Shown: positions 8,707 to 19,981, numbered from the stretch's first letter. The stretch is DNA of 64,000 nt from Paraburkholderia youngii (GCF_013366925.1 NZ_JAALDK010000001.1:1-64000), one strand, 5' to 3'. Program-made: numbers and translations. The notes: generated by a model from the letters alone, not told the origin.

Positions 8707-9660
8707 ATGGCTTCTGCGATGAGAAACGAATTGCAGCATCGCACGGTGCTGTTGAACGAAGCGGTCGATGCGCTGGTCACGCGCGCCGACGGCACGTATG
8801 TGGACGGCACGTTCGGCCGTGGCGGCCATAGCCGCCTCGTGCTGGAGCGGCTCGGCGAAGCGGGGCGATTGATCGCGTTCGATAAAGATCCGCTCGCGAT
8901 CGCGACGGCGCAGAAGATCGCCGATCCGCGCTTTGCCATCGTCCACGAGAGTTTTGCTTCACTGCGCGCCGCGATGGCGGAGCGCGGGGTAGGGCGTGTG
9001 TCGGGGGTGTTGCTGGATCTGGGCGTGTCGTCGCCGCAAGTCGACGATCCGGAGCGGGGCTTCAGCTTCCGCGCCGACGGCCCGCTCGACATGCGGATGG
9101 ACCCGACGCGCGGCGAATCCGCGGCTGACTGGCTCGCGCGGGCTACGGTGCAGGAACTGACGGAGGTGATACGAGATTATGGGGAAGAACGGTTTGCTTT
9201 TCAGATTGCAAAGGCGCTTGTTGCTCGCCGGGCAGAGTCCGACCGTCTTGGGCCTCTCGTCAGCACGGGCGAGCTTGCCCAAATCGTGGCTAACGTCGTC
9301 AAAACCCGTGAGAAGGGCAAGGACCCGGCAACCCGCACCTTTCAGGCTATACGGATTCACGTCAATCAAGAGCTTGCGGAGCTGCAAGTCGTTCTAGAAG
9401 CAGCGTTGTCGTTGTTGGAGCAAGGGGGGCGGCTGGTGGTCATCAGCTTTCATTCGCTCGAGGACCGTATCGTCAAGCGATTCATGCAGGCGCACGCAAG
9501 TACGCCGGCGGTCGACCGCCGCCTGCCGATCCGCGCGGTCGACCTGCCGAGCCCTCCGCTCAAGATCATCGGCCGCGTCTTTGCGAGCGACGCAGAAGTC
9601 GCCGACAACCCGCGCGCCCGTTCTGCCGTGATGCGCGTGGCGGAGCGGATCGCGCCATGA
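8707..9660 (+). CDS. rsmH: 16S rRNA (cytosine(1402)-N(4))-methyltransferase
   Basis: 317-aa SAM-dependent methyltransferase (formerly MraW) that N4-methylates C1402 in the decoding centre of 16S rRNA. It starts [13 protein letters not shown], has the SAM-binding stretch [12 protein letters not shown] (about 35-46), the family motif [20 protein letters not shown], and [12 protein letters not shown] near the C-terminus. Normal length. Its stop overlaps the ftsL start by 4 bases (ATGA), which implies translational coupling. Confidence 0.96.
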   Translation: MASAMRNELQHRTVLLNEAVDALVTRADGTYVDGTFGRGGHSRLVLERLGEAGRLIAFDKDPLAIATAQKIADPRFAIVHESFASLRAAMAERGVGRVSGVLLDLGVSSPQVDDPERGFSFRADGPLDMRMDPTRGESAADWLARATVQELTEVIRDYGEERFAFQIAKALVARRAESDRLGPLVSTGELAQIVANVVKTREKGKDPATRTFQAIRIHVNQELAELQVVLEAALSLLEQGGRLVVISFHSLEDRIVKRFMQAHASTPAVDRRLPIRAVDLPSPPLKIIGRVFASDAEVADNPRARSAVMRVAERIAP

Positions 9661-10007
9661 ACCGCCTCAATATCTTCCTGCTGATCATCGTGATGGGCTG
9701 TGCCTTGTCGGTCGTCAACGCGACCAATCAGCAGCGTCAGATCTTTATCCAGCTGCAGCGCGCGCAGTCGCAGGAGCGTCAGCTGCAGCAGGACTATTCG
9801 CAGCTTCAATATCAGCAGAGCGCGCTGTCCAAAACGTCGCGCATCGAGCAACTCGCCACCGCCTCGCTGAAGATGCAGTCGGCCACCACGGGCCGCACGC
9901 AGTACCTGACGCTCGCCCCGGGTGCCGCAACGGCGATCGACGCTCCCATTCCGACCTCCGCGCCCGCCTCGGCGCCGGTCGCGACCCGTCGCGGAGCCAC
10001 GCGATGA
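9657..10007 (+). CDS. ftsL: Cell division protein FtsL
   Basis: 116-aa bitopic divisome protein. One N-terminal membrane segment (about residues 4-22, [19 protein letters not shown]) is followed by a periplasmic coiled coil rich in Gln ([20 protein letters not shown] onward), the leucine-zipper-like region that pairs with FtsB and FtsQ. The C-terminus is Ala/Pro-rich. It overlaps rsmH and ftsI by 4 bases on both sides, so identification rests on position, size and topology as well as sequence. Confidence 0.93.
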   Translation: MNRLNIFLLIIVMGCALSVVNATNQQRQIFIQLQRAQSQERQLQQDYSQLQYQQSALSKTSRIEQLATASLKMQSATTGRTQYLTLAPGAATAIDAPIPTSAPASAPVATRRGATR

Positions 10008-11869
10008 AAAAATCGTCGGCGCACAAGAGCGTTGCGTTTTCGGCCAACCCGATTCTGTCGGTGCGCCTGCCGATGTGGCGCTCGAAGCTCGTCGTGTTCC
10101 TGCTGTTCATGGCGTTCGTCGCGCTCGCCGCGCGCGCGTTCTGGATTCAGGGGCCGGGCAACGCGTTCTATCTGAAGCAGGGCGAAATCCGCTATCAGCG
10201 CCGCATCGACATGCCGGCCACGCGCGGCAAGATTCTCGACCGCAACGGCCTCGTGCTCGCCACGAGTCTGCCGGTGCGCGCAATCTGGGCGATTCCCGAA
10301 TCGGTGCCGGACGACCTCGGCGCCGACAAGCTCGACGCGCTCGGCAAACTGCTCGGCATGACCGCGAAGGAATTGCGCTCGAAGCTGTCGGAAGACAAGA
10401 CCTTCGTCTACGTGAAGCGCCAGGTGCCCGTCGACGTCGCCGACAAAGTCGCGGCGCTCGACATCCCCGGCATTTACTCGCGCGCCGAGTACAAGCGCTT
10501 CTACCCGGAAGGCGAGATCACCGCTCACCTGATCGGCTTCACCAACGTCGAGGACGAGGGCCAGGAAGGCGTCGAGCTCGGCGACCAGAAGCTGCTCGCG
10601 GGCACATCGGGCAGCCGTCGCGTGATCAAGGACCGGATTGGTCACATCATCGAGGATGTCGACGAGCAGGTCGTGCCGCACAATGGCAAGGACGTCGACC
10701 TATCGATCGACAGCAAGATCCAGTACATCGCCTATACGAACCTGAAAGCGGCCGTCGAGAAATTCAAGGCGAAGGCCGGCGCGGCAATGGTGATCGACGT
10801 GCGCACCGGCGAAGTGCTCGCACTCGTCAACTACCCGACGTACAACCCGAACGACCGCTCGCACCTGACGGGCGAACAGCTGCGCAACCGCATCCTGACC
10901 GACACCTTCGAGCCGGGCTCGATCATGAAGCCGTTCACGGTGTCGCTCGCGCTCGATCTGCACCGGGTGACGCCGACTACACTGGTAGATACGGGCAACG
11001 GTCACTTCGTACTCGACGGCGCGCCGATTACCGACGACAGCGGCTTCGGCGTGCTGACGGTCGGCGGCGTGATCCAGAAGTCGAGCAACATCGGCGCGAC
11101 CAAGATCGCGATGCAGCTGCGGCCCGAAGAAATGTGGAATATGTATACCAGCATCGGTCTCGGCCAGGCGCCGAAGGTCGGTTTTCCTGGCGCGGCGGCG
11201 GGCCGCCTGCGTCCGTGGAAGAGCTGGCGCCGCATCGAGCAGGCGACGATGTCGTACGGCTACGGCCTGTCGGTGTCGCTGTTCCAGCTCGGCCGCGCGT
11301 ACACCGCGATCGCGCACGACGGCCAGATCATGCCGGTGACGATTTTCCATGCGCCGGGCGACCAGCCGGCCACCGGTCCGCAGATCTTTTCGCCTACCAC
11401 CGCGCGCGAAGTGCGCGCGATGCTCGAAACCGTCGTGTCCGCGCAGGGCACGTCGCCGGATGCGGCAGTGCCCGGCTATCGCGTCGGCGGCAAGAGCGGT
11501 ACCGCGTACAAGCACGGGCCGCACGGCTACGACCACTCCAAATATCGCGCGTCGTTCGTCGGCATGGCGCCGATGCCGAATCCGCGCATCGTCGTCGCCG
11601 TGTCGGTCGACGAGCCGACGGCGGGTAGCCACTTTGGCGGCCAGGTGTCGGGCCCGGTGTTCTCGGGCATCGTCGGCGATACGCTGCGCGCGCTGAACGT
11701 GCCGCCCGACATGCCCGTCAAGCAGATGGTGGTGTCCGACGATTCGGCGCCGCCCGCGCCCGGCGCGCCGTCCGCGCCGGCCGGGGCGAAGAAGCTGGCG
11801 ACGAACCCCGGCGTGAAGAAGATGACCATTTCCGCCAACCCGAAAACCCATCCAGGAGTCGAGCGATGA
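10004..11869 (+). CDS. ftsI: Peptidoglycan D,D-transpeptidase FtsI (PBP3)
   Basis: 621-aa class B penicillin-binding protein that cross-links septal peptidoglycan. An N-terminal cytoplasmic tail is followed by a membrane anchor (about residues 27-47), a PBP dimerisation domain with RGKILDRNGLVLA, and the transpeptidase domain. Catalytic motifs: SIMK with nucleophile Ser306, SSN at 360-362, and KSG at 497-499 (KSG instead of KTG, as in Pseudomonas PBP3). The C-terminus ends in an Ala/Pro/Lys-rich tail of about 40 residues. It overlaps ftsL and murE by 4 bases. Confidence 0.96.
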   Translation: MKKSSAHKSVAFSANPILSVRLPMWRSKLVVFLLFMAFVALAARAFWIQGPGNAFYLKQGEIRYQRRIDMPATRGKILDRNGLVLATSLPVRAIWAIPESVPDDLGADKLDALGKLLGMTAKELRSKLSEDKTFVYVKRQVPVDVADKVAALDIPGIYSRAEYKRFYPEGEITAHLIGFTNVEDEGQEGVELGDQKLLAGTSGSRRVIKDRIGHIIEDVDEQVVPHNGKDVDLSIDSKIQYIAYTNLKAAVEKFKAKAGAAMVIDVRTGEVLALVNYPTYNPNDRSHLTGEQLRNRILTDTFEPGSIMKPFTVSLALDLHRVTPTTLVDTGNGHFVLDGAPITDDSGFGVLTVGGVIQKSSNIGATKIAMQLRPEEMWNMYTSIGLGQAPKVGFPGAAAGRLRPWKSWRRIEQATMSYGYGLSVSLFQLGRAYTAIAHDGQIMPVTIFHAPGDQPATGPQIFSPTTAREVRAMLETVVSAQGTSPDAAVPGYRVGGKSGTAYKHGPHGYDHSKYRASFVGMAPMPNPRIVVAVSVDEPTAGSHFGGQVSGPVFSGIVGDTLRALNVPPDMPVKQMVVSDDSAPPAPGAPSAPAGAKKLATNPGVKKMTISANPKTHPGVER

Positions 11870-13428
11870 GCGCGCTGCGCGAGCAACATCCAGCGCACCG
11901 GCAGATCGCCGACGCCCTCGCCTGGCTGCACGCGCACGTGCAGCCAGGCGCGCATCTGCACGCCGACACGCGCTCGCTCGCGGCCGGCGACGCGTTCTTC
12001 GCGTACGCGGTCGATGGCGCGGACAATCGCGCGTTCATCGACGCGGCGATCGAGCGCGGCGCGGCCGCCGTGCTCGTGCAACCAGAAGGCTTCGCCGGCA
12101 CGCTCGACGCGTCCGTCGCGCATGCGGTACCGGCATTGAACGAACTCGCCGGCACGATCGCGAGCGCGTGGTATCGCGATCCGAGCGACGCGATGCTCGC
12201 GGTCGGCATCACCGGCACGAACGGCAAGACCTCGTGCAGCCAATGGGTCGCCGCGGCGCTGTCCGCGCGCGGCACGCGCTGTGCGATCGTCGGCACGCTC
12301 GGCACCGGCCTCGTTGGCCAACTCGTGCACACCGGCTTCACGACGCCCGACGCGCCGCAATTGCAGCGCAGCCTCGCGCAATTGCGTGACGCGGGCGCGC
12401 AGGCGGTGGCGATGGAAGTGTCGTCGCATGCGCTGCATCAGGGGCGCGTGAACGGCACCGCTTTCGACATCGCGGTGTTCACGAATCTGACGCAGGACCA
12501 TCTCGATTATCACGGCACGTTCGAGGCCTATGAAGCCGCCAAGGCGCGCCTGTTCGCATGGCCAGAGCTGCGCGCGGCCGTGATCAATCGCGACGATGCC
12601 GCCGGCCGGCGTTTGCTCGCGAGCACGCGTGGTCACGCTCGCACCATCGCTTATGGCATCGAGGGCGAGCACGGCGACGCCGGCGCCACGAATGCGCCAG
12701 AAGCGGACGCGTGGCTGACCGCATCGAACGTGCGTGCGACTGCGACCGGCACCGCGTTTCATCTGAGCACGTCGGACTGGGGCAACGCCGACGTCGAAGT
12801 GCAAACGCTCGGCCTCTTCAACGTGAGCAATCTGCTCGCGGTGCTCGGCGTGCTGCTCGCCGCCGAAGTGCCGTTCGACGCGGCGCTCGCCGAACTCGCC
12901 AAGCTGGAGCCGGTGAACGGCCGCATGCAGCGTTTGGGCGGCCGACTGCAAAACGACGAGCCGCTCGTCGTGATCGATTACGCGCACACACCCGACGCGC
13001 TCGAAAAAACGCTCGAGGCCCTGCGCCCGATCGCGACCGCGCGCGGCGGCGAACTCGTCTGCATGTTCGGCTGCGGCGGCGACCGCGATGCGACCAAGCG
13101 TCCGCTGATGGGCGCGATCGCCGAGCGGCTGGCGGACAACGTCGTCGTGACGAGCGACAACCCGCGCAGCGAAGATCCGCTCGCGATCATCGAGCAAATT
13201 GCGGCGGGCATGCAGGATGCGTCGCAGGCGCGCCGCGTCGAGGACCGCGCGAGCGCGATCCTGCAGGCTATCCGCGGCGCCGCGCGTGAAGACGTGATCG
13301 TGCTGGCCGGCAAGGGGCACGAAGCCACACAGGAAATCATGGGCAAGAAACGCGCTTTCTCCGATCAGGACCACGCCCGCCTCGCGCTCGCCGCGCGGGC
13401 CACGCAAACTCGCGGAGGTGGCGAATGA
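11866..13428 (+). CDS. murE: UDP-MurNAc-tripeptide synthetase
   Basis: 520-aa Mur ligase that adds meso-diaminopimelate to UDP-MurNAc-L-Ala-D-Glu in the cytosol. It has the ATP-binding loop [14 protein letters not shown] (about residues 112-125), the carbamylated-lysine region, and the DNPR motif at about 431-434 (TSDNPRSEDP), which marks meso-DAP rather than lysine specificity. The C-terminal third has MFGCGGDRDATKRPLM. Start and stop both overlap neighbours by 4 bases. Confidence 0.96.
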   Translation: MSALREQHPAHRQIADALAWLHAHVQPGAHLHADTRSLAAGDAFFAYAVDGADNRAFIDAAIERGAAAVLVQPEGFAGTLDASVAHAVPALNELAGTIASAWYRDPSDAMLAVGITGTNGKTSCSQWVAAALSARGTRCAIVGTLGTGLVGQLVHTGFTTPDAPQLQRSLAQLRDAGAQAVAMEVSSHALHQGRVNGTAFDIAVFTNLTQDHLDYHGTFEAYEAAKARLFAWPELRAAVINRDDAAGRRLLASTRGHARTIAYGIEGEHGDAGATNAPEADAWLTASNVRATATGTAFHLSTSDWGNADVEVQTLGLFNVSNLLAVLGVLLAAEVPFDAALAELAKLEPVNGRMQRLGGRLQNDEPLVVIDYAHTPDALEKTLEALRPIATARGGELVCMFGCGGDRDATKRPLMGAIAERLADNVVVTSDNPRSEDPLAIIEQIAAGMQDASQARRVEDRASAILQAIRGAAREDVIVLAGKGHEATQEIMGKKRAFSDQDHARLALAARATQTRGGGE

Positions 13429-14837
13429 CGATGTTCTCGCTACGCGCAGCCGCCGCGCAGATTCCCGGCGCGAGCGTCACCGGCGACGACAGCGTGCGGT
13501 TCGAACGCGTGTCGACCGACAGCCGCAGCGCCGGCCCCGGCGATCTGTTCATCGCGATCAAGGGCGATCGATTCGACGCGCACGACTTCCTGCCGCAAGT
13601 CGCTGAGCGCAACGTCGCGGCCGTGCTGGTCGCGCGCACGCCGGAGAACTGGAGCGTGCCGGCGATCCGCGTCGCTGATACGCGCGCAGCGCTCGGCGCG
13701 CTCGCGCGCGGCTGGCGTCGTCAGTTCGACCTGCCGCTCGTTGCGGTCACGGGCAGCAACGGCAAAACCACGGTCAAGGAAATGATCGCGTCGATCTTCG
13801 CGGCCGCGGTCGGCACGGACGCGCGTCTCGCGACCGCTGGCAATTTCAACAACGACATCGGCCTGCCGCTCACGCTGTTCCGTCTGCATGCCGCGCATCG
13901 GCTCGCGGTGGTCGAGCTCGGCATGAATCATCCGGGCGAAACCGAACTGCTCGCGAAGCTCGCCGAGCCGACGGTCGCCGTCGTCAACAACGCGCAGCGC
14001 GAGCACCAGGAATTCATGGCGACCGTCGAAGCGGTCGCGCTCGAACACGCGAGCGTGATTCACGCGCTGTCGCCCGAAGGCACGGCAGTGTTCCCCGCCG
14101 ACGACGCGTACGCGAGCATCTGGCGCGTCGCCGCTACCGGCAACCGCATCATCGACTTTGCGCTGAACAGCGCGGAGCGCACGACCGAAGCCGCGGTGCA
14201 GGGCACCTTCGACGGCAAGCGTTTGAGCATAGACACGCCGCAAGGCCGTCTCGACGTGACGCTGCAGGTGCTCGGCGATCACAACGCGCACAACGCGCTC
14301 GCGGCGACCTCGGGCGCGTTGGCCGCGGGTGTGTCGCTCGACGCGATCCAGCGCGGACTCGAATCGTTCGGCCCGGTGAAGGGCCGTCTGCAGGTCAAGC
14401 AGGCCGCGCTCGGCTCGCTCGCGGGCGCAACCGTGATCGACGACACCTACAACGCGAATCCCGATTCGATGCGCGCCGCGATCGACGTGCTCGCGTCGCG
14501 TGAATCGCCGCGTGTGCTCGTGATGGGCGACATGGGCGAAGTCGGCGACAACGGCCCGGCGTTTCACCGCGAAATCGGCGCGTATGCGAAAGAGCGCGGT
14601 ATCGACGCGCTGTACGCGATGGGCGACGCCTCGCGCGACGCCTGCACCGCGTACGGCGCGGGCGCGCACCACGTCGCCGATGTCGGCGCGCTGGTCGCGC
14701 AACTGCAGCAGGCCGGTTTCGGCGCTGCCGCAACGCTTCTCGTGAAAGGCTCGCGTTTCATGCAAATGGAGCGCGTGGTGGACGCCGTTACGAGTCCACA
14801 ACCCAACGCCGCGGGCTCGACGCCCGCCGCACATTAA
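13425..14837 (+). CDS. murF: UDP-MurNAc-tripeptide--D-Ala-D-Ala ligase
   Basis: 470-aa Mur ligase that adds the D-Ala-D-Ala dipeptide made by Ddl (gene at about 21.4 kb) to the tripeptide precursor. The P-loop is VTGSNGKTTVKEM (about residues 108-120). Further family marks are NFNNDIGLPLTL, VVELGMNHPGE and IDDTYNANPDSMRAAI. The start ATG overlaps the murE stop by 4 bases; mraY follows after 15 bp. Confidence 0.96.
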   Translation: MTMFSLRAAAAQIPGASVTGDDSVRFERVSTDSRSAGPGDLFIAIKGDRFDAHDFLPQVAERNVAAVLVARTPENWSVPAIRVADTRAALGALARGWRRQFDLPLVAVTGSNGKTTVKEMIASIFAAAVGTDARLATAGNFNNDIGLPLTLFRLHAAHRLAVVELGMNHPGETELLAKLAEPTVAVVNNAQREHQEFMATVEAVALEHASVIHALSPEGTAVFPADDAYASIWRVAATGNRIIDFALNSAERTTEAAVQGTFDGKRLSIDTPQGRLDVTLQVLGDHNAHNALAATSGALAAGVSLDAIQRGLESFGPVKGRLQVKQAALGSLAGATVIDDTYNANPDSMRAAIDVLASRESPRVLVMGDMGEVGDNGPAFHREIGAYAKERGIDALYAMGDASRDACTAYGAGAHHVADVGALVAQLQQAGFGAAATLLVKGSRFMQMERVVDAVTSPQPNAAGSTPAAH

Positions 14838-14852
14838 AAGAAGGATCCAGGC

Positions 14853-16022
14853 ATGCTACTGGCGCTGGCGCAATGGCTGCAGAATGACGCAAGCTTCTTG
14901 CGCGTGTTCAGTTATCTGACGTTTCGCGCGGTGATGGCGACCATCACCGCGTTGTTGATCGGGCTCGTCTGCGGCCCGGCGGTTATTCGCAAGCTGACCG
15001 CGATGAAGGTCGGCCAGGCCGTTCGCAAGGACGGCCCGCAAACTCATCTCGTCAAATCGGGCACGCCGACGATGGGCGGCGTGCTGATCCTGCTCGGCAT
15101 CGGCGTGGCCACGCTGCTGTGGGCCGATCTGACCAACCGCTTCATCTGGATCGTGATGCTCGTCACGTTCGGCTTCGGCGTGATCGGCTGGGTCGACGAT
15201 TACCGTAAGGTCGTCTACAAGGACCCGCGCGGCATGTCATCGCGCGAGAAGTATTTCTGGCAATCGGTGATCGGCCTGTTCGCGGCGGTGTATCTCGCAT
15301 TCAGCGTGTCCGAGGCGAGCAACGTGCGCGTGTTCGACCTGTTCATGGCGTGGGTGCGCAGTGGCCTGTCGATGGGCCTGCCCGCGCGCGCCGACCTGTT
15401 GCTGCCGTTCTTCAAGTCGATCACGTATCCGCTCGGCGTGTGGGGCTTCATCGTGTTGACGTATCTGGTGATCGTCGGCGCGAGCAACGCGGTGAATCTG
15501 ACCGACGGCCTCGACGGCCTCGTGATCATGCCGGTCGTGCTGGTCGGCGGGTCGCTCGGTGTGTTCGCGTACGTGATGGGCAGTTCGGTCTACTCGAAAT
15601 ACCTGCTGTTTCCGCACATTCCCGGCGCGGGCGAATTGCTGATCTTCTGTTCGGCGATGGGTGGCGCGGGGCTTGCGTTCCTGTGGTTCAACACGCACCC
15701 GGCGCAGATGTTCATGGGCGACGTCGGCGCGCTCGCACTCGGCGGCGCGCTCGGCACGGTCGCGGTGATCGTGCGTCAGGAAATCGTGCTGTTCATCATG
15801 GGCGGCATTTTCGTTGCGGAGACGCTGTCGGTGATGTTGCAGGTCACGTGGTTCAAATACACGAAGCGCCGTTACGGCGAAGGGCGGCGGTTCTTCAAGA
15901 TGGCGCCGCTGCATCATCATTTCGAATTGTCGGGCTGGAAGGAAACACAGGTGGTCGTGCGGTTCTGGATCATCACGTTGATGTTGTGCCTATTCGGTTT
16001 GTCCACTCTCAAATTGCGTTAA
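14853..16022 (+). CDS. mraY: Phospho-N-acetylmuramoyl-pentapeptide-transferase
   Basis: 389-aa polytopic inner-membrane enzyme that transfers phospho-MurNAc-pentapeptide to undecaprenyl phosphate, making lipid I. About ten hydrophobic segments are seen. Family motifs include TPTMGG, the catalytic WVDDYRK loop (Asp-Asp), [22 protein letters not shown] and the histidine-rich APLHHHFEL. An AAGGATCCAGG RBS precedes the ATG. Length is normal for betaproteobacteria. Confidence 0.97.
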   Translation: MLLALAQWLQNDASFLRVFSYLTFRAVMATITALLIGLVCGPAVIRKLTAMKVGQAVRKDGPQTHLVKSGTPTMGGVLILLGIGVATLLWADLTNRFIWIVMLVTFGFGVIGWVDDYRKVVYKDPRGMSSREKYFWQSVIGLFAAVYLAFSVSEASNVRVFDLFMAWVRSGLSMGLPARADLLLPFFKSITYPLGVWGFIVLTYLVIVGASNAVNLTDGLDGLVIMPVVLVGGSLGVFAYVMGSSVYSKYLLFPHIPGAGELLIFCSAMGGAGLAFLWFNTHPAQMFMGDVGALALGGALGTVAVIVRQEIVLFIMGGIFVAETLSVMLQVTWFKYTKRRYGEGRRFFKMAPLHHHFELSGWKETQVVVRFWIITLMLCLFGLSTLKLR

Positions 16023-16047
16023 GCAGCAGTATTTAAGGAAGCAGGCG

Positions 16048-17586
16048 ATGTTCGGCGAGAAGTTTCGGGATCGGCAAAAGCCGATGGTGCTCGTGCTGGG
16101 ACTGGGTGAATCCGGTCTCGCGATGGCGCGCTGGTGCGCCAGGCACGGCTGTCGGCTGCGCGTGGCAGATACGCGCGAAGTGCCGCCGAACCTGTCCGCG
16201 CTCGAAGCGCATGGTGTCGATGCCGATTTCGTCGGCGGTCCGTTTTCGCCGGTGCTGCTCGAAGGTGTCGAACTGGTCGCGATCAGCCCGGGGCTGTCGC
16301 CGCTCTCCGCCGATTTGCTGCCGCTGATCACGGCGGCGCGCGAGCGGGGCATTCCGGTGTGGGGCGAACTCGAACTGTTTTCGCAGGCGCTGCGCACGCT
16401 CGGTGAGTCCGGCTACGCGCCGAAGGTGATCGCGATCACCGGTACGAACGGCAAGACCACGACCACGAGCCTGACCGGCCTGCTTTGCGAACGCGCGGGC
16501 AAGAAGGTCGCGGTGGCGGGCAACATCAGCCCGTCGCTGCTCGACAAGCTGTCCGAAGCGATCGATCAGACCGCGCTGCCCGACGTGTGGGTGCTCGAAC
16601 TGTCGAGCTTCCAGCTGGAGACCTCGCATACCTTTACGCCGGACGCGGCGGTCGTGCTGAACATCACGCAGGATCATCTGGACTGGCACGGCGGACTCGA
16701 TGCGTACGCGGCCGCGAAGGGCCGCATCTTCGGTACACGAACGGTGCGCGTGCTGAATCGCGACGACGCCCGTGTGATGTCGCTTGCGCCCACCAGCGGC
16801 GAGGCGGAGGTCATCACGTTCGGCGTGACCGAGCCGAAGAACGACGGTGACTACGGCCTGTTGCGCGACAACGGCATGGTGTGGCTCGTCGAAGCACAAG
16901 ATCGTGATGCGACCGACGAATCCCCCAAGGGGACTTCCTTCGGGGCGTCCACGCCGAAGCGCCGTCGCAAGAACGAAGCAGCCGCAACGCCCGACATCGC
17001 GCTGAAGCGTCTGATGCCCGCCGACGCGCTGCGCATCCGCGGCCTGCACAACGCCGCCAACGCATTAGCCGCGTACGCGCTCGCGCGTGCGATCGGTCTG
17101 CCCGGCGCGCCGCTGCTGCACGGCCTGCGCGAATACCGCGGCGAACCGCATCGCGTGGAACTGATCGCGTCGATCGACGGCATCGACTACGTGGACGACA
17201 GCAAGGGCACCAACGTCGGCGCGACGGTCGCCGCGCTCGATGGTCTCGCGCAGCGCGTCGTGCTGATCGCGGGCGGCGACGGCAAGGGCCAGGAATTCGA
17301 GCCGCTCGCCGCGCCGGTGATGCGTTGGTGCCGCGCGGTGATGCTGATCGGCCGTGACGCGCCGCAGATTCGCGAGGCGCTCGAACATTGCGGCGTCGCG
17401 ATGACCGATCACGCGACGCTCGAAGAAGCGACGCGCGCGGCCGCCGCCGTCGCGCAGCCCGGCGACGCGGTGCTGTTGTCGCCCGCGTGCGCGAGCTTCG
17501 ACATGTTCAAGGGATATGCACATCGTGCGGCGGTATTCCGCAGCACGGTCGAAGATATCGCGGCCGAACGGGGGACGATGATATGA
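16048..17586 (+). CDS. murD: UDP-MurNAc-L-alanine--D-glutamate ligase with an internal insertion
   Basis: 512-aa Mur ligase that adds D-Glu to UDP-MurNAc-L-Ala. Seen: N-terminal Rossmann-like [17 protein letters not shown], the P-loop [15 protein letters not shown] (about 130-144), [10 protein letters not shown], and [12 protein letters not shown]. It is about 70 residues longer than E. coli MurD (438 aa). Much of the excess is a charged, low-complexity segment at about residues 284-325 ([13 protein letters not shown] through KNEAAATPD), inserted before the conserved [15 protein letters not shown]. That insert is encoded by DNA with an imperfect palindrome (separate entry). The stop overlaps ftsW. 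Confidence 0.95.
   Translation: MFGEKFRDRQKPMVLVLGLGESGLAMARWCARHGCRLRVADTREVPPNLSALEAHGVDADFVGGPFSPVLLEGVELVAISPGLSPLSADLLPLITAARERGIPVWGELELFSQALRTLGESGYAPKVIAITGTNGKTTTTSLTGLLCERAGKKVAVAGNISPSLLDKLSEAIDQTALPDVWVLELSSFQLETSHTFTPDAAVVLNITQDHLDWHGGLDAYAAAKGRIFGTRTVRVLNRDDARVMSLAPTSGEAEVITFGVTEPKNDGDYGLLRDNGMVWLVEAQDRDATDESPKGTSFGASTPKRRRKNEAAATPDIALKRLMPADALRIRGLHNAANALAAYALARAIGLPGAPLLHGLREYRGEPHRVELIASIDGIDYVDDSKGTNVGATVAALDGLAQRVVLIAGGDGKGQEFEPLAAPVMRWCRAVMLIGRDAPQIREALEHCGVAMTDHATLEEATRAAAAVAQPGDAVLLSPACASFDMFKGYAHRAAVFRSTVEDIAAERGTMI
16922..16945. repeat. Imperfect GC palindrome inside murD
   Basis: CCCC-C-AAGG, a 6-base loop, then CCTT-C-GGGG makes an 8-bp stem with one C/C mismatch. 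It lies in frame in the low-complexity insert of MurD (codons about 292-300). It resembles a dispersed palindromic repeat that has been accepted within a coding frame; whether it recurs in the genome cannot be seen here. Confidence 0.5.
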
Positions 17587-18860
17587 GCTGGTCGGAACGT
17601 TTCGGCTCGCGCGAAGCCACCGGCGGCAACGGCGCCGCCGCAGGTACGTCTACCCGCACGACCACCCGCACGGGCGGCAGCGGTCTCGCGAGCGCGGTCA
17701 ACGGCGTGCGGCCGCTGCGCTCGCGCATGCTCGACTACGACCACTCGCTGCTGTGGGTCGTCGTCGCGCTGCTCGGACTCGGCATCGTGATGGTGTACTC
17801 GGCGTCGATCGCGATGCCCGATTCGCCGAAGTACGCGTCGTACCGCGACTGGGCGTTCCTCGTGCGCCAGATCGTCTTCGTGCTGATGGGCTCGGCGGTC
17901 GGCATCGTATCGTTCCGCATTCCGATTTCGACGTGGGACAAGTACGCGCCGAAGCTCTTCCTGATCTCGCTCGTCGCGCTCGTGATCGTGTTGATCCCGC
18001 ACGTCGGCAAGGGCGTGAACGGTGCGCGCCGCTGGATTCCGCTCGGCATCACGAACATGCAGCCGTCGGAAATCATGAAGCTCGCGGTGACGATCTACGC
18101 GGCGAACTACACGGTACGCAAGCAGGAATACATGCACAGCTTCGCCAAGGGCTTTCTGCCGATGGCGGTCGCGGTCGGCCTGGTCGGCGCGCTGCTGCTG
18201 CTCGAGCCGGACATGGGCGCGTTCATGGTGATCGCGGCGATCGCGATGGGCGTGCTGTTCCTCGGCGGCGTGAACGGCAAGCTGTTCGGCGGTCTCGTCG
18301 CGACCGCGGTGGGCACGTTCACGTTGCTGGTGTGGGCGTCGCCTTGGCGTCGTGAGCGGATTTTCGCGTACCTCGATCCGTGGGACGATCGCTACGCGCA
18401 GGGCAAGGCGTATCAGCTGACGCACTCGCTGATCGCGTTCGGGCGTGGCGAGTGGTTTGGCGTCGGTCTCGGCGGCAGCGTCGAGAAGCTCAACTATCTG
18501 CCCGAAGCGCATACCGACTTCATTCTCGCGGTGATCGGCGAGGAACTGGGTTTCGTCGGCGTGCTCGTCGTGATCCTCATGTTCTACTGGATCGTGCGCC
18601 GCTCGTTCGAGATCGGCCGCCAGGCGCTTGCGCTCGATCGCACGTTCGCGGGGCTGGTCGCGAAGGGCGTCGGCATCTGGTTCGGTGCGCAGACCTTCAT
18701 CAACATGGGCGTGAACCTCGGTCTTTTGCCGACCAAAGGCCTCACGTTGCCGCTCGTCAGCTACGGCGGGTCGGGCATCTTGCTGAACTGTGTCGCGATC
18801 GCCGTGCTGATGCGAGTGGATTACGAGAATCGTGTGTTGATGCGCGGGGGCAAGGTATGA
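17583..18860 (+). CDS. ftsW: Septal peptidoglycan polymerase FtsW
   Basis: 425-aa SEDS-family glycosyltransferase that polymerises lipid II at the septum with FtsI. A Gly/Thr-rich cytoplasmic N-terminal tail of about 45 residues is followed by about ten membrane segments. SEDS marks: [50 protein letters not shown] and [10 protein letters not shown]. The ATG at 17583 overlaps the murD stop (ATGA). The frame is open further upstream, but only within murD. Confidence 0.95.
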   Translation: MSWSERFGSREATGGNGAAAGTSTRTTTRTGGSGLASAVNGVRPLRSRMLDYDHSLLWVVVALLGLGIVMVYSASIAMPDSPKYASYRDWAFLVRQIVFVLMGSAVGIVSFRIPISTWDKYAPKLFLISLVALVIVLIPHVGKGVNGARRWIPLGITNMQPSEIMKLAVTIYAANYTVRKQEYMHSFAKGFLPMAVAVGLVGALLLLEPDMGAFMVIAAIAMGVLFLGGVNGKLFGGLVATAVGTFTLLVWASPWRRERIFAYLDPWDDRYAQGKAYQLTHSLIAFGRGEWFGVGLGGSVEKLNYLPEAHTDFILAVIGEELGFVGVLVVILMFYWIVRRSFEIGRQALALDRTFAGLVAKGVGIWFGAQTFINMGVNLGLLPTKGLTLPLVSYGGSGILLNCVAIAVLMRVDYENRVLMRGGKV

Positions 18861-19981
18861 CGGCTCTGCCACAACGCACGCTGATGGTGATGGCCGGCGG
18901 CACCGGGGGACACGTGTTCCCGGGGCTCGCGGTCGCGCATCTGATGCAGGCATGGGGCTGGAAAGTCGTATGGCTCGGCAACCCCGCGGGCATGGAAGCG
19001 ACGCTGGTACCGAAGCACGGCATTCCGATGGAGTACGTGCGCTTCGGCGGCGTGCGCGGCAAAGGTCTGAAGACCAAGCTGATGCTGCCGGTCAACCTGC
19101 TGCGCGCGTGCACGCAGAGCCTGAGTGTGCTGCGTCGCGTGAAACCCGACGTCGTGCTCGGCATGGGCGGCTACATCACGTTCCCGGCCGGGCTGATGAC
19201 CGCGCTGAGCGGGTGCCCGCTCGTGCTGCACGAACAGAATTCGATCGCCGGTCTCGCGAACAAGGTGCTCGCGAAGCTCGCGAAACGCGTTCTGGTCGCG
19301 TTTCCGAATGCGCTGCCGCACGGCGAATGGACCGGCAATCCGATTCGTGAGGAACTTGCGCGCGCGAATGCACCCAAAGCACGCTACGCGCAGCGTAACG
19401 GTCCGCTGAACGTGCTCGTCGTGGGCGGCAGTCTCGGCGCCGCCGCGTTGAACGAAGTCGTGCCGCGTGCGGTCGCGCTGTTAGCGCCCAATGAAAGACC
19501 GCGCATCGTGCATCAGGCGGGTGCGAAGCATATCGACGCGCTGCGCGAGAACTACGCGGCCGCAGGCTTGCAGGCAGGCGCGGACGTGTCGCTCGTGCCG
19601 TTCATCGACGACATGACGAGCGCCTATGCGCAGGCCGATCTGGTGATCTGCCGCTCGGGCGCGATGACGGTGTCGGAGATATCGGCGGTCGGCGTCGCGG
19701 CGCTGTTCGTGCCGTTCCCGTACGCGGTCGACGATCACCAGACCACTAATGCAGCGTTTCTCGCCGACAACGGCGCGGCGCTGGTCGTGCAACAACGCGA
19801 CCTGTCGGCGGAAAAGCTCGCCGACTGGTTGCGCAGCCAGACGCGGGAAAGTCTCGCGGAAATGGCGGAGCGTTCGCGCTCGCTCGCGAAACCGGATGCC
19901 ACCGAACAGGTCGCGCAGATCTGCGCGACGGTGGCAGGTGCGGGTTCGATGGCGGGCGTGAGCCCAGAAGGAAAGCAATGA
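18857..19981 (+). CDS. murG: UDP-GlcNAc--lipid I GlcNAc transferase
   Basis: 374-aa GT28-family glycosyltransferase at the cytosolic face of the membrane that converts lipid I to lipid II. Motifs: [16 protein letters not shown] (G-loop 1, about 12-27), [13 protein letters not shown] (G-loop 2), [23 protein letters not shown], and the UDP-binding [10 protein letters not shown] ... [19 protein letters not shown] overlap with ftsW at the start and with murC at the end. Confidence 0.96.
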   Translation: MTALPQRTLMVMAGGTGGHVFPGLAVAHLMQAWGWKVVWLGNPAGMEATLVPKHGIPMEYVRFGGVRGKGLKTKLMLPVNLLRACTQSLSVLRRVKPDVVLGMGGYITFPAGLMTALSGCPLVLHEQNSIAGLANKVLAKLAKRVLVAFPNALPHGEWTGNPIREELARANAPKARYAQRNGPLNVLVVGGSLGAAALNEVVPRAVALLAPNERPRIVHQAGAKHIDALRENYAAAGLQAGADVSLVPFIDDMTSAYAQADLVICRSGAMTVSEISAVGVAALFVPFPYAVDDHQTTNAAFLADNGAALVVQQRDLSAEKLADWLRSQTRESLAEMAERSRSLAKPDATEQVAQICATVAGAGSMAGVSPEGKQ

